A DNA stretch of 64,000 bases from GCA-2689995 sp964529325 (GTDB lineage: Bacteria > Fidelibacterota > Marinisomatia > SCGC-AAA003-L08 > GCA-2689995). The notes beneath the pieces are model-generated. The model had not been told where the DNA came from. It searched no databases and saw only the letters and a list, made by a program, of their open reading frames with translations. The DNA is taken from contig CAZGWH010000003.1 in the NCBI GenBank assembly GCA_964529325.1, positions 14,269 through 78,268 on the forward strand. Reading direction: 5' to 3'. Within the stretch, counting starts at the first letter, position 1. Each line of letters opens with the position of its first letter. A program made the position numbers and the translations under genes. Below are positions 54,487 through 63,968 of the stretch, piece by piece.

Positions 54487-56094
54487 TTAATTTCCGATTA
54501 AATTTTGTATTACGATAATTGTTGTTGCAACTTGGCTGATAATAGCCATCCAATCCTTAAATCTACTCCATGAATTAAATTCTAACTTCTCAGCTATAAA
54601 GATAATATCACCACTTTCTAATTTATCATTAATTGAAAATGGATATCTTTGCCCTGTACTATATTTTATAATATATTTATTTTTTGTAGAGTTTTCATTT
54701 AGACCACCAGCAAGCTCTAAATAGTCAATTGTTTTATATTGGCTAAAAAATGGATATCTACCTGGGTTTTGAACAGCTCCAATTACTTCAATATAATTTA
54801 ATCTTCGCGGTATAATTATGTTATCACCTGAAGAAATTTTGAAATTATATATTGAATTTGTAAATTCTTTATTACTGGACTTGATTAGACCTTTTGTTAT
54901 GCCATTTCTTGCTTTGATGTAAGCGAGTTCTGTATTGCTTCTATTTTCTGAAGGGATTTGTAAAATGCGCCTTAATTCTGAATCTTCAGTTTGTTCAATT
55001 AAAGTATTATTTATTATGATACTCTTTAAATCTCCATTTAGAGTAACACCACCACATTTATCAATCAACTCCCCAATTGTTGCATTCGAATTAGAAATTG
55101 AATATATACCAGGAAAATTGACTTCACCGTCAATCGAAATTAAATCATGAACTTTATAATTTTTAATTCGCCGAATATAAATATGATCATTTTCATTAAT
55201 TTTAAATGAATTATTTTTTTCGGTAACTATTATTTTTTTAGTATTAAAATCATCAGAGAATCTAGTTATTTCTATATAATTTGAATCAGAATCTATTGAA
55301 AAGCCTCCTGAAAGCTTTATGATATTTCCTAGATAATCATTTTCTAGATATTCTATTTCTCCATTATTAATCACCCCTCCAAATACACCAATATATTTAT
55401 CGATTAAATGAAATTGAAATATATCATTTGGCAATAAATTCGGATTAGAATCAAGATTTCCTAAAATAAAAAACTGCTCTAAATCTATATTATTTTTTTT
55501 TCCATTTCTTATTAAAGTAATATGTCGACTTGAAATTAATCTTATTTCTTCTTGGTTTTGTAAATCAATATTTATATTATTATTTTTATCATTAAGTTTA
55601 TTTTGAACTATTTCAAAAACATCAGATACTCTTTGAGTTGAAGATAATGTAATTTGACCAATTTTTACACCGATTGCCCCGACTACATTTATTTTAATTT
55701 GCTTTACTTTTTCAAGATTTAAATTTATTTTTGCATTCGGATATTGCTCAATACAAAATTCTTTAACTTTCTGATAGACATCATTTAATATAAGGCCATC
55801 GATATAAATATTACCAATAGCAGGTATTAGTAATGCACCAGTAGGTGTTACTTGGAGTGATAATGTAACTACTCTGGTTGTAGAAACCATGTTAAATCTA
55901 AATATATCTCCAGGCCCAACTTTATATATATCTGGGTTTACGGATATATCTAATGCTAATGAATGCTCTTTACTCCCTAAATCAAAATTATTACTCGATT
56001 GTGATTTAATATTTGGATCAATTAAACGAGGTAATTCAAATGCAAATAATAAAGTAAATGGTATTAGTATTAATATTTTTTTATAAATTTTCAT
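54487..56094 (-). CDS. Polysaccharide export outer-membrane protein (Wza-like)
   Basis: 535 residues. Signal peptide (about 1-18), then the PES domain starting VGPGDIFRFNMVSTT with TPTGALLIPAIGNIYIDGL, followed by several SLBB domains (VVGAIGVKIGQITLSS, GVFGGVINNGEIEYL, SIDGEVNFPGIYSIS, EVIGAVQNPGRYPFFSQYK). The C-terminus has a hydrophobic helix (IISQVATTIIVIQNLIG) that may form the outer-membrane pore, as in Wza. No lipobox is visible. It is the second gene after rmlC and immediately precedes the Wzz gene. Confidence 0.9.
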   Translation of the reverse strand: MKIYKKILILIPFTLLFAFELPRLIDPNIKSQSSNNFDLGSKEHSLALDISVNPDIYKVGPGDIFRFNMVSTTRVVTLSLQVTPTGALLIPAIGNIYIDGLILNDVYQKVKEFCIEQYPNAKINLNLEKVKQIKINVVGAIGVKIGQITLSSTQRVSDVFEIVQNKLNDKNNNINIDLQNQEEIRLISSRHITLIRNGKKNNIDLEQFFILGNLDSNPNLLPNDIFQFHLIDKYIGVFGGVINNGEIEYLENDYLGNIIKLSGGFSIDSDSNYIEITRFSDDFNTKKIIVTEKNNSFKINENDHIYIRRIKNYKVHDLISIDGEVNFPGIYSISNSNATIGELIDKCGGVTLNGDLKSIIINNTLIEQTEDSELRRILQIPSENRSNTELAYIKARNGITKGLIKSSNKEFTNSIYNFKISSGDNIIIPRRLNYIEVIGAVQNPGRYPFFSQYKTIDYLELAGGLNENSTKNKYIIKYSTGQRYPFSINDKLESGDIIFIAEKLEFNSWSRFKDWMAIISQVATTIIVIQNLIGN

Positions 56095-56098
56095 AGTT

Positions 56099-56626
56099 TT
56101 ACTGTTTTTGTAATATATTTAAATTTCTATCTTTCTCAGATAATAAAGGATTTTCAATACCCCACTTTATACCTATACTTTTATCATTCCATATTATACC
56201 AGCGTCGTATTCTGGAAAATAAACATTGGTACATTTATAATACACTAAAGCCGTTTTTGAAAGTACTAAATATCCATGTGCAAATCCAGGAGGAATATAT
56301 AATTGACATTGATTTTCATCATTTAACTTTTCAGATATCCAATTTCCATAAGTGGGTGATTTTTCTCTAATATCAACTGCAACATCTAAAATTTCACCTT
56401 GTATTACCCGTATTAATTTTCCTTGTGGGTTTTTATATTGAAAATGTAATCCTCTTAAAACATTATGTTTTGAAAATACTAAATTATCTTGAATAAATGG
56501 TAAACCTATTCCATTGTCTTTAAATTTATCAATATGATATGATTCTTGAAATGCCCCTCTATTATCTTTAAATATTGTAGGTTCAATCAAAATAACATCT
56601 TGCAACTCAGTTTGTTTAAATTTCAC
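56099..56626 (-). CDS. rfbC: dTDP-4-dehydrorhamnose 3,5-epimerase
   Basis: 175 residues, normal RmlC length. DVILIEPTIFKDNRGAFQES, VLRGLHFQYKNPQGKLIRV (catalytic His in GLHFQ), GEILDVAVDIREKSPTYGNW, LYIPPGFAHGYLVLS and VYYKCTNVYFPEYDAGIIWND are the family motifs. It epimerises dTDP-4-keto-6-deoxyglucose at C3 and C5. It follows rmlA by 2 nt and precedes the Wza-like gene. Confidence 0.95.
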   Translation of the reverse strand: MKFKQTELQDVILIEPTIFKDNRGAFQESYHIDKFKDNGIGLPFIQDNLVFSKHNVLRGLHFQYKNPQGKLIRVIQGEILDVAVDIREKSPTYGNWISEKLNDENQCQLYIPPGFAHGYLVLSKTALVYYKCTNVYFPEYDAGIIWNDKSIGIKWGIENPLLSEKDRNLNILQKQ

Positions 56627-56628
56627 TC

Positions 56629-57495
56629 TTATCTATCCAGTAATGTTTCTAAATAATTTCGATAGCTATTTTGAGGAGTACTCTCTATTAATTTAATAAA
56701 TTCATTTAGATTAATAAACCCTAGAGTAAAGGCAATCTCTTCAATACAGCCAACCTTTAGTCCTTGCCTACTTTCAATTGTTTCAATAAACATACCAGCT
56801 TCTAGCAAGCTTTTATGAGTACCTGTATCTAACCAAGCAACACCTCTACCTAATATTTCTACATGTAATTCGTTTTGATCTAAAAAAACATTATTTATAT
56901 CTGTAATTTCAAGCTCTCCTCGTGTTGAAGGCTTTATATTTTTTGCAATATTCACAACTTTATGATCATAAATATATAATCCAGGTACTGCATAGGATGA
57001 TTTAGGATGCTGAGGCTTCTCTTGAATTGAAATTACTTTTTTATTTTTATCAAATTCAACGACTCCATATCTTTCAGGATCTTTAACCCAATAACCAAAA
57101 ACGGTTGCACCAGAAATAGAAGTTAATTTATTTTTTAGAAAATCTAAGTATCCGTGGCCATAAAACAAATTATCTCCAAGAATTAATGTAACAGGATCAT
57201 TTTTAATAAATTCTTCACCAATTATAAATGCTTGAGCTATTCCCTTTGGCTCATATTGTACTTCATAACTAATAAATAAGCCTAGTGTATGTCCATTACC
57301 TAATAAATCTTCAAACCTTGGGGTATCTTCGGGAGTAGATATTACTAATATCTCCTTAATTCCCATTAACATTAAAGTAGATAATGGATAGTAAATCATA
57401 GGCTTGTCATAAACAGGCATTAATTGCTTACTTGCGACTAAAGAAAGAGGATGCAATCTTGTTCCAGCACCACCTGCGAGAATAATCCCTTTCAT
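56629..57495 (-). CDS. rfbA: Glucose-1-phosphate thymidylyltransferase
   Basis: 288 residues. The nucleotide-binding GGAGTRLHPLS (the usual Ser is Ala here), SKQLMPVYDKPMIYYPLSTL, ILGDNLFYGHGY, VKDPERYGVVEFDKN, IQEKPQHPKSSYAVPGLYIY and AWLDTGTHKSLLEAG are typical of RmlA. It makes dTDP-glucose, the first step to dTDP-rhamnose. Its start overlaps rmlB by 1 nt (57495). Confidence 0.95.
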   Translation of the reverse strand: MKGIILAGGAGTRLHPLSLVASKQLMPVYDKPMIYYPLSTLMLMGIKEILVISTPEDTPRFEDLLGNGHTLGLFISYEVQYEPKGIAQAFIIGEEFIKNDPVTLILGDNLFYGHGYLDFLKNKLTSISGATVFGYWVKDPERYGVVEFDKNKKVISIQEKPQHPKSSYAVPGLYIYDHKVVNIAKNIKPSTRGELEITDINNVFLDQNELHVEILGRGVAWLDTGTHKSLLEAGMFIETIESRQGLKVGCIEEIAFTLGFINLNEFIKLIESTPQNSYRNYLETLLDR

Positions 57496-58304
57496 TAAAC
57501 TAAACCTAACCTTTCTTGTTCATATTTTTTATTTTGAATAGCTTTCCACCAATTTTCATTTTCTAAATACCATTTAATTGTTTTTTGAATTCCAGTATCA
57601 AAAGATTCTACAGGTGACCATCCTAACTTATTTTTAATTTTAGATGAATCAATTGCATAACGCATATCATGTCCAGGTCGGTCTTTAACATAAACTATTT
57701 GTTCTTTATAAGATTGTCCATTTTCTTTTGGAATTAACTTATCTAATAATTCACAGATTTCATTCACAATTTCAACATTTTGTTTCTCACAATTCCCTCC
57801 AATATTATAAGTTTCTCCAACTTTTCCTTTTTTTAAAACTGTATAAATTGCAGTACAATGGTCTGTGACAAAAAGCCAATCCCTTATATTTTCACCTAAA
57901 CCATAAATAGGTAGTGATTTATTTAAAATTGCATTAATAATCATTAATGGTATTAATTTTTCAGGAAATTGATTTGGACCATAATTATTCGAACAATTTG
58001 TAATAAGAATGGGTAATCCAAATGTACTATTCCATGATCTTACTAAATGATCTGAAGATGCTTTTGAAGCTGAATAGGGTGAACTTGGATCATAAGGTGT
58101 TGTTTCTTTAAAATGCCCCGTAAGGCCAAGTGAACCGTATACTTCATCAGTTGAAACATGTAGAAACCTAAATTTAATTTTCTTTTCTTTTGATAGGTAC
58201 TTATAGTAATTCAATGATGCATCTAATAAAATTGCCGTACCAACAATATTAGTTTGAATAAATTCCATTGGACCATCTATAGATCTATCAACATGCGATT
58301 CTGC
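57495..58304 (-). CDS. rfbB: dTDP-glucose 4,6-dehydratase, N-terminus lost in assembly gap
   Basis: 269 residues from AESHVDRSIDGP to the stop; the N-terminal GxxGxxG part (about 80 residues in known RmlB) falls in the N run. VSTDEVYGSLG, the catalytic YSASKASSDHLV (Tyr-x3-Lys), NCSNNYGPNQFPEKLIP and IYGLGENIRDWLFV identify RmlB. It converts dTDP-glucose to the 4-keto-6-deoxy sugar. The sequence across the N run does not join in a sensible way with the upstream gene, so the gene start lies in the gap. Confidence 0.93.
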   Translation of the reverse strand, partial: AESHVDRSIDGPMEFIQTNIVGTAILLDASLNYYKYLSKEKKIKFRFLHVSTDEVYGSLGLTGHFKETTPYDPSSPYSASKASSDHLVRSWNSTFGLPILITNCSNNYGPNQFPEKLIPLMIINAILNKSLPIYGLGENIRDWLFVTDHCTAIYTVLKKGKVGETYNIGGNCEKQNVEIVNEICELLDKLIPKENGQSYKEQIVYVKDRPGHDMRYAIDSSKIKNKLGWSPVESFDTGIQKTIKWYLENENWWKAIQNKKYEQERLGLV

Positions 58305-58404
58305 NNNNNNNNNNNNNNNNNNNNNNNNNNNNNNNNNNNNNNNNNNNNNNNNNNNNNNNNNNNNNNNNNNNNNNNNNNNNNNNNNNNNNNNNNNNNNNNN
58401 NNNN
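58305..58404. other. Assembly gap, 100 N
   Basis: Exactly 100 N, the conventional filler for a gap of unknown length. Both flanking genes run into it: the 5' end of rmlB and the 3' end of the VWA protein. Because RmlB alone lacks about 80 residues (about 240 nt), the real gap must be longer than shown, assuming the two sides are adjacent at all. Confidence 0.99.
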
Positions 58405-60243
58405 ATAATCATTGAGATTAAAATATGTTCCACCTGTTTTTTTTGCAAAGATATTTAATCCAAGTTTATTCAAATAATTATCCTTATGCTCAATGTGTAA
58501 TTTAAGGATAGATAAGTCTAAAGATTTACTCCAAAGCGTGTCATTTTCTAATGTAATAAAAAATCCTTTTATTTTGTAATTTCCGGCTTTATCAGCTTTA
58601 AAAGAATAACTATTTATTAATTTATTATTTTTGAAATTATTATAAATAATTTTATCATTATTATCCAAGGAAATTCCAGACTCAATAATATTATCCTTAT
58701 TACTTTCATTAATATTTAGATTTATTTTTGTTTCTTCACTTAAATATAGTTCATTCTTATCTATGTTAATTTGGATTGGATTAAAATCTTTATTTATTTC
58801 ATTTTTAATTAAATTTACTAAAAATTTATTAATTAAGTTATTATTGTGTTTAGATTTTAGCTTTAAATTTAATTTCATTAATTCAGGAATAAAGATAAAT
58901 GTATTACCTTCTAATTTTGAAATTGCTGAAGAATTATTTGTAAATTTAATTATATCATTATTTGAAAACCAATTAATATTTAATAATTGAGAAGGGTAAT
59001 TATTAATATTTGGAAAGTTGTTATTTACATCAAAATTAAATTGATTTTTATTTGAAATAGATTCTGATTTAAGGTCTTTAATATTATTTAATGCTAAGAT
59101 TGTATAATTATTTTCAAATGGTCCAGAGAAATATATAAACGGTATAGTTGAATTAATTATAAATTGGTTAAAATCAGATAAATCTTTGTTTGTTATTGGG
59201 AAGCCATCAAATATAATTAAATCTGTATTTTTTAAAATATTTTTATTCCATTTATTTTGCCATCTATTTCCAATTCTTTTAGAATGATGTATATTTACTC
59301 GTTTTTGGCTATTTAGTAACTCAATTAAATATCTTGTATTATTCGAAATACCACCACTAATAAGTAAAACTTTTCTTTGAGATTCTAATTTTTCTACAAT
59401 TACTTTTTGAGAATTATTATCTTTGTTAGACTCATAGATATTTGTTACTAATAATAATTCGTTTATTTCTTCAATTTTATTTCCACTAATATTAATTTTT
59501 AAATTTTGATTATTAACTCCATGAGGAAGTTGTAATTTTTCTTTTAATATTATACCTTTTGGATTTTTAAAAATTGTTGTTATTTCTACTGGTTTTCTTA
59601 AATTTGAAAAAATTGTATATTCTAAAATAAAATCTTCTGATTCAATATGAAATTTAGGATAATTTATTTTTTTAATCAATATATCATCTTCTGATTTTTC
59701 TGCCCCAAAGCCTAATATATGCACAGGTGAAGTAATATTTTTTACTATTGAATTTAAGTCTTTTCCAGAATTAATATTACCATCTGTCACTAAAACGGAT
59801 ATATCGTTTTCATCGATAATTTTGTTTAATAATGTAAATTGAGTATTTGATTTTATAGGGATATAATTATTAATATTTTTAATACTAATATTTTCTAAAG
59901 AATTTATTTGATATAAAATTTCAATAGAGTCTAGCTTATTTGTGAAGTTTTTCAGATTTTTTTTTAATAAGTTAAAATTAGATTCAGATGAGGACATGCT
60001 TAATGAATCATCGAGTATTAGATTTATTTTTGGTTTAATAATTGTATTTCTTGACCATTTAACAAAAGGATCAGCAATAAGAATTATTAAAAGTAAAAAC
60101 GAAGAAATTCTTAAAATGGGGAGTATAATTCGAACCCAAAACTTTTCACTTTTCAATTTAATAAAATAACTAATTCCAATAAATAATGAAATTATAATTA
60201 ATACTATAGAAATACCTAAATATCCTTGCCAAAATATATTCAT
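58405..60243 (-). CDS. VWA-like membrane protein, C-terminus lost in gap
   Basis: 613 residues before the N run. Two N-terminal membrane helices (about 7-28 and 38-62), then a von Willebrand A-like domain with LILDDSLSMSSS (MIDAS DxSxS pattern), a DISVLVTDGNINSGKDL element, then Ig-like and glutamine-amidotransferase-like regions (LISGGISNNTRYLIELL, LIIFDGFPIT) and a late KAGNYKIKGFF beta part. It fits the large BatA-neighbour type VWA proteins of FCB bacteria with unknown function. The end LGLNIFAKKTGGTYFNLND implies a C-terminal repeat of the VWA pattern that continues into the gap. It is 1 nt after tsaD. Confidence 0.75.
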
Positions 60244-61242
60244 CTATTTAGCCAAACTTAAATTAGGAATTGGTTTTAAATTATATGGAGATTTTATACC
60301 ATTTGATAAAAATTTATATCCAGTTAATGCTATCATTGCTCCATTATCTGTACAGTATTTAATAGGAGGGAAAAATATATCACACTCACTCTCTAAATTA
60401 AAAAAAAGTTTTTCTCTAAATCGTTGATTCGCAGCAACACCTCCAGAAATTGAAATTGCTTTTATTCCAGTTTCTTTAACAGCTAATTGAGTTTTTTGAA
60501 TTAAGGAATCAACAATTGCTTCTTGAAAACTTGCAGATATATCAGCTAAATTTTCATTTATTTCATCTTTGCTCATTTTTTTTAATGAATATAATAATGC
60601 AGTTTTTAATCCCGAAAAAGAGAAATTAAATTTTGATTTCTTTATAATAGGTCTTGGAAATTTATATTTATTGGGATTTCCATCTTTTGCAGATTTTTGA
60701 ATTTCTGGACCACCGGGATAATTTAATCCTAACATTCGTGCACCCTTATCAAAAGCTTCACCAGCTGCATCATCAGCTGTTGTTCCTAATAAGTTATAAT
60801 CACCATAATTATTAATTACCCACAATTGTGTATGTCCACCAGACACTAATAAATTTAAAAATGGAAATTTGAATTCTGAATTATCAATCATACTTGCAAA
60901 TAAATGACCCTCAAGATGATTAATTCCAATGTATGGAATATTCAATGCGAGAGACATTCCTTTTGTGAAATTTAACCCTACAAGTAATGCACCCATTAAT
61001 CCTGGACCAAATGTTACTGCAATTCCATCAATGTCAGACATTGTTATATTAGCTTCATTTATCGCTTCTTGAACAACGGGTACTATTCGATATTCATGCT
61101 CCCTTGAAGCGACTTCAGGTACTACGCCACCGAATGAATTATGGACTTCCTGAGAATAAATTGAATTACTTAGTATTTCACCATTTTTTACAATTGATGC
61201 TGCAGTTTCATCACAGGAGGATTCTATTCCTAAAATAATCAT
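60244..61242 (-). CDS. tsaD: tRNA threonylcarbamoyladenosine transferase
   Basis: 332 residues from ATG 61242. ILGIESSCDETAASIV opens the ASKHA fold, GGVVPEVASREHEYRI holds one metal-binding His, GPGLMGALLVGLNF, INHLEGHLFASM, NLLVSGGHTQLWV, LGTTADDAAGEAFDKGAR and ISGGVAANQRFRE follow. It transfers the threonylcarbamoyl group to A37 of ANN-decoding tRNAs. A more upstream ATG (61287) would put the rpsA terminator hairpin inside the gene and add MIKGGFNNPLFLFKK, so I reject it. No ribosome-binding site is visible before 61242. Confidence 0.94.
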   Translation of the reverse strand: MIILGIESSCDETAASIVKNGEILSNSIYSQEVHNSFGGVVPEVASREHEYRIVPVVQEAINEANITMSDIDGIAVTFGPGLMGALLVGLNFTKGMSLALNIPYIGINHLEGHLFASMIDNSEFKFPFLNLLVSGGHTQLWVINNYGDYNLLGTTADDAAGEAFDKGARMLGLNYPGGPEIQKSAKDGNPNKYKFPRPIIKKSKFNFSFSGLKTALLYSLKKMSKDEINENLADISASFQEAIVDSLIQKTQLAVKETGIKAISISGGVAANQRFREKLFFNLESECDIFFPPIKYCTDNGAMIALTGYKFLSNGIKSPYNLKPIPNLSLAK

Positions 61243-61252
61243 TTTTTTAAAT

Positions 61253-61281
61253 AAAAAAAGGGGGTTATTAAAACCCCCTTT
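61253..61281 (-). terminator. Rho-independent terminator after rpsA
   Basis: On the minus strand AAAGGGGG (61281-61274), a 9-nt loop TTTTAATAA and CCCCCTTT form a GC-rich stem followed by a run of seven T (61259-61253). It lies 22 nt after the rpsA stop and 11 nt before the tsaD ATG. It is the clearest terminator in the window. Confidence 0.9.
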
Positions 61282-61303
61282 AATCAATTAAACCATAAAG
61301 TAA

Positions 61304-63181
61304 TTATGATTTTGATGCTTTATTTAAACTATCAATGATTTCTTGAGGAACTTCAAGTTTATCACTTGTAGATTCTTTTTTCAATTTCTTCATAGTTTCT
61401 TTTTCTTCTTTGATTGCAATATTTTCCTGAGTTTCAGGTTCATTTAACATCAAAATAACTTTTTTAGATTCTTGATCAATTTCTTGAACAATTACTTCAA
61501 CAAGATCATCTGGTTTAAACTTAGTTTTAATATCAGCTCTTGCCTGTTTAGATAATCGTTTTAGAGGCACAATCCCCTCAAGTTCTTGCTCTAATGTAAA
61601 TATTATTCCTTTATCAAGAACTCGAAGTACTTTAGCTTCAATCAATTTCCCTGAATTAAAAATAGTTTTTAATTCACCCCATGGGTCATCTTCTGTTTGC
61701 TTTATACCCAATGATAATCTTCTGTTTTCTCCAGATGCCTCAAGAATTTTAACATCTATTTTATCACCTTTTTTAAGGAAATCTTTTGGATGTCTCACAT
61801 TCTTTGTCCATGACATATCTGAAATATGAACTAAACCATCAATTCCTTGCTCTAATTCAACAAATGCACCAAATTGAGTAAGATTTCTCACTACTCCTGA
61901 AGTAATTGAACCAACAGGATATTTTTCTTCAATTTCATCCCATGGATTTTCAGTTAATTGCTTAATCCCCAATGAAATTTTCTTTTCATCTTTATCAATA
62001 CTAAGGATTTTAGCTTCAACCTCATCACCAAGTTTATATAACTCATTTGGGTTTTTTATATGTCGAGTCCATGACATTTCAGAAACATGAATTAGACCTT
62101 CAATTCCTTTTTCTAGTTCAACAAATACACCATAATTCATCATATTAACAATTTTACCTTTAACAAGTGAATCAACAGGGTATTTAATTTCCGCTTCTTC
62201 CCAAGGTTCTGGTTCTAATTGTTTCATTCCAAGGCTAACTCGTACTTTTTCAACATCAAAATCAATAACTTTAACCGTAATCGTCTGTTCCATTTCCAAA
62301 GCTTCAGATGGGTGATTTATTCTACCCCAAGTAATATCAGTAATATGAAGTAATCCATCAATTCCACCTAAATCAATAAAAGCACCAAAATCTGTAATAT
62401 TTTTCACAGTACCTTCTAAGACCATTCCAGTTTCAAGTTGATCTATTATTTCTTTTCGCTTTTCATGAAGGTCAACTTCTAATAATGCTTTTCTAGAAAT
62501 AACAATATTTTTTCGAGTTTCATTCACTTTAACAATTTTAAATTCTAATTCTTCACTAATATAGTCATCAAAATTAGTGATAGGTCTAACATCAATTTGA
62601 GAACCGGGTAAAAATGCAGTAACACCAATTAAGTCAACAACCATTCCACCTTTAATTCGTTTAATAATCGTACCTTTGATAATTTCTTCCTTTTCAAACG
62701 ATTCATTTAATTCATTCCACCGTTCAAGGAATACAGCTTTTTCTTTTGATAATGAACAATTTCCTTTATGATCTTCAAAAGTATTAATAAATACTCGGTG
62801 TTCATCACCAATAGCTGGTAATTCAGAAAATTCTGATTTTGGTACAATACCTTCAGATTTAAATCCAATATCTATAAAAATTTCTCTATCTGTAATATTT
62901 ACTACAGTGCCAGTCGTAACATCGTTAACATTGATATCTTTAAATGATTCATGATATAATTCTGGAAGTTCATCAAGATCTTCTTCACTATATTGGTCGA
63001 CCTCATCAAAATTAATTGATTTGATTTCTAAAATAGATTTATCAAGATAATCAATTTGAGTTGGGAGTTTAGATTCTATCGGCTTTTCTATGGTAACATT
63101 TCCTTCAACTTTTTCAGTTGCATCTTCAGTCTCAGGGTTAATAGTTACGGTTTCTTCAGTTGCTGTGGTTTCATTAAACAT
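61304..63181 (-). CDS. rpsA: Small ribosomal subunit protein S1
   Basis: 625 residues. A low-complexity acidic N-terminus (ETTATEETVTINPETEDATE) precedes six S1 domains, each with the beta-barrel pattern: VTTGTVVNITDREIFIDIG, IIKGTIIKRIKGGMVVDL, LEGTVKNITDFGAFIDLG, VKGKIVNMMNYGVFVELE, ITSGVVRNLTQFGAFVELE and IEAKVLRVLDKGIIFTLE. Domains 3-5 carry the usual HISDMSW-type end. It binds mRNA on the 30S subunit and helps initiation, which may matter in a genome with many weak ribosome-binding sites. It follows cmk, the usual cmk-rpsA order, and is closed by a strong terminator. Confidence 0.95.
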   Translation of the reverse strand: MFNETTATEETVTINPETEDATEKVEGNVTIEKPIESKLPTQIDYLDKSILEIKSINFDEVDQYSEEDLDELPELYHESFKDINVNDVTTGTVVNITDREIFIDIGFKSEGIVPKSEFSELPAIGDEHRVFINTFEDHKGNCSLSKEKAVFLERWNELNESFEKEEIIKGTIIKRIKGGMVVDLIGVTAFLPGSQIDVRPITNFDDYISEELEFKIVKVNETRKNIVISRKALLEVDLHEKRKEIIDQLETGMVLEGTVKNITDFGAFIDLGGIDGLLHITDITWGRINHPSEALEMEQTITVKVIDFDVEKVRVSLGMKQLEPEPWEEAEIKYPVDSLVKGKIVNMMNYGVFVELEKGIEGLIHVSEMSWTRHIKNPNELYKLGDEVEAKILSIDKDEKKISLGIKQLTENPWDEIEEKYPVGSITSGVVRNLTQFGAFVELEQGIDGLVHISDMSWTKNVRHPKDFLKKGDKIDVKILEASGENRRLSLGIKQTEDDPWGELKTIFNSGKLIEAKVLRVLDKGIIFTLEQELEGIVPLKRLSKQARADIKTKFKPDDLVEVIVQEIDQESKKVILMLNEPETQENIAIKEEKETMKKLKKESTSDKLEVPQEIIDSLNKASKS

Positions 63182-63202
63182 TCGTTTAAAAGTTGCTCCA
63201 AA

Positions 63203-63862
63203 TTATATAGAGAGAACATCCTCTATATGTTTTTTTATTTTAGTTATTTGTTGATTAAAATCCATGCCACTTGTATCAATTACAGTTGCATCTTCAGCTA
63301 TTTTTAATGGTGAAATTTTTCTTTCTGAATCCTTTTGATCTCGTTGCTTAATATCATCAATTAATTGTTCAAATGTAATGTTATTTGAAGAATCAAGCTC
63401 ATTAAATCTTCGCTTTGCGCGCTCTTCGACAGAAGCAGTTAAAAATATTTTAACTTCAGCATTTGGAAATACTTTTGTTCCAATATCTCTACCTTCAATT
63501 ACAACATTAGAATTTTCAGAAATTTCTCGTTGTAAATTCACACAAAACTTTCTTACTTCAGGAATAGTACTAATTGTACTCACAAACCGAGTTACTTCAG
63601 TACTTCGAATATGATTAGTTACATCTTCATTATTTAAATATACTAATTGAGAATCTTCATTAATTATTTTAAAATGAATTTTCTTTAATATATCGATATA
63701 ACATTTACTTTTTTTATAATCAATATTATTTTTTATAAAATAAAAAGTAATTGTACGATACATTGCACCAGTATCTAAATAAATCCAACCCATCTGTTTT
63801 GCAATTTCCTTTGCAGTCGAACTTTTACCTGACCCCGCAGGACCATCAATTGCAACAATCAT
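63203..63862 (-). CDS. cmk: Cytidylate kinase
   Basis: 219 residues. IVAIDGPAGSGKSSTAKEIA is the P-loop, YLDTGAMYRTITF the CMP-binding segment, VVIEGRDIGTKVFPNAEVK the conserved mid motif, FLTASVEERAKRRFNEL the lid and DATVIDTSGM the late motif. It phosphorylates CMP and dCMP. It lies 21 nt before rpsA. Confidence 0.95.
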   Translation of the reverse strand: MIVAIDGPAGSGKSSTAKEIAKQMGWIYLDTGAMYRTITFYFIKNNIDYKKSKCYIDILKKIHFKIINEDSQLVYLNNEDVTNHIRSTEVTRFVSTISTIPEVRKFCVNLQREISENSNVVIEGRDIGTKVFPNAEVKIFLTASVEERAKRRFNELDSSNNITFEQLIDDIKQRDQKDSERKISPLKIAEDATVIDTSGMDFNQQITKIKKHIEDVLSI

Positions 63863-63968
63863 ATTCTATATATTCACCTTATCAAATAGCCTAGTAATTT
63901 ACAAAATATTTTTTATTATTAAAAATAAATGCTTTGTATTATTTTGTATAGGTATTTTAAAAATAAAG

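Noticed and set aside
57495..58448. Open frame running through the N run that starts MQKKQVEHILISMI
   Set aside because: Its start lies in the VWA gene in a different frame and it crosses unknown bases; only the part below 58305 is rmlB.
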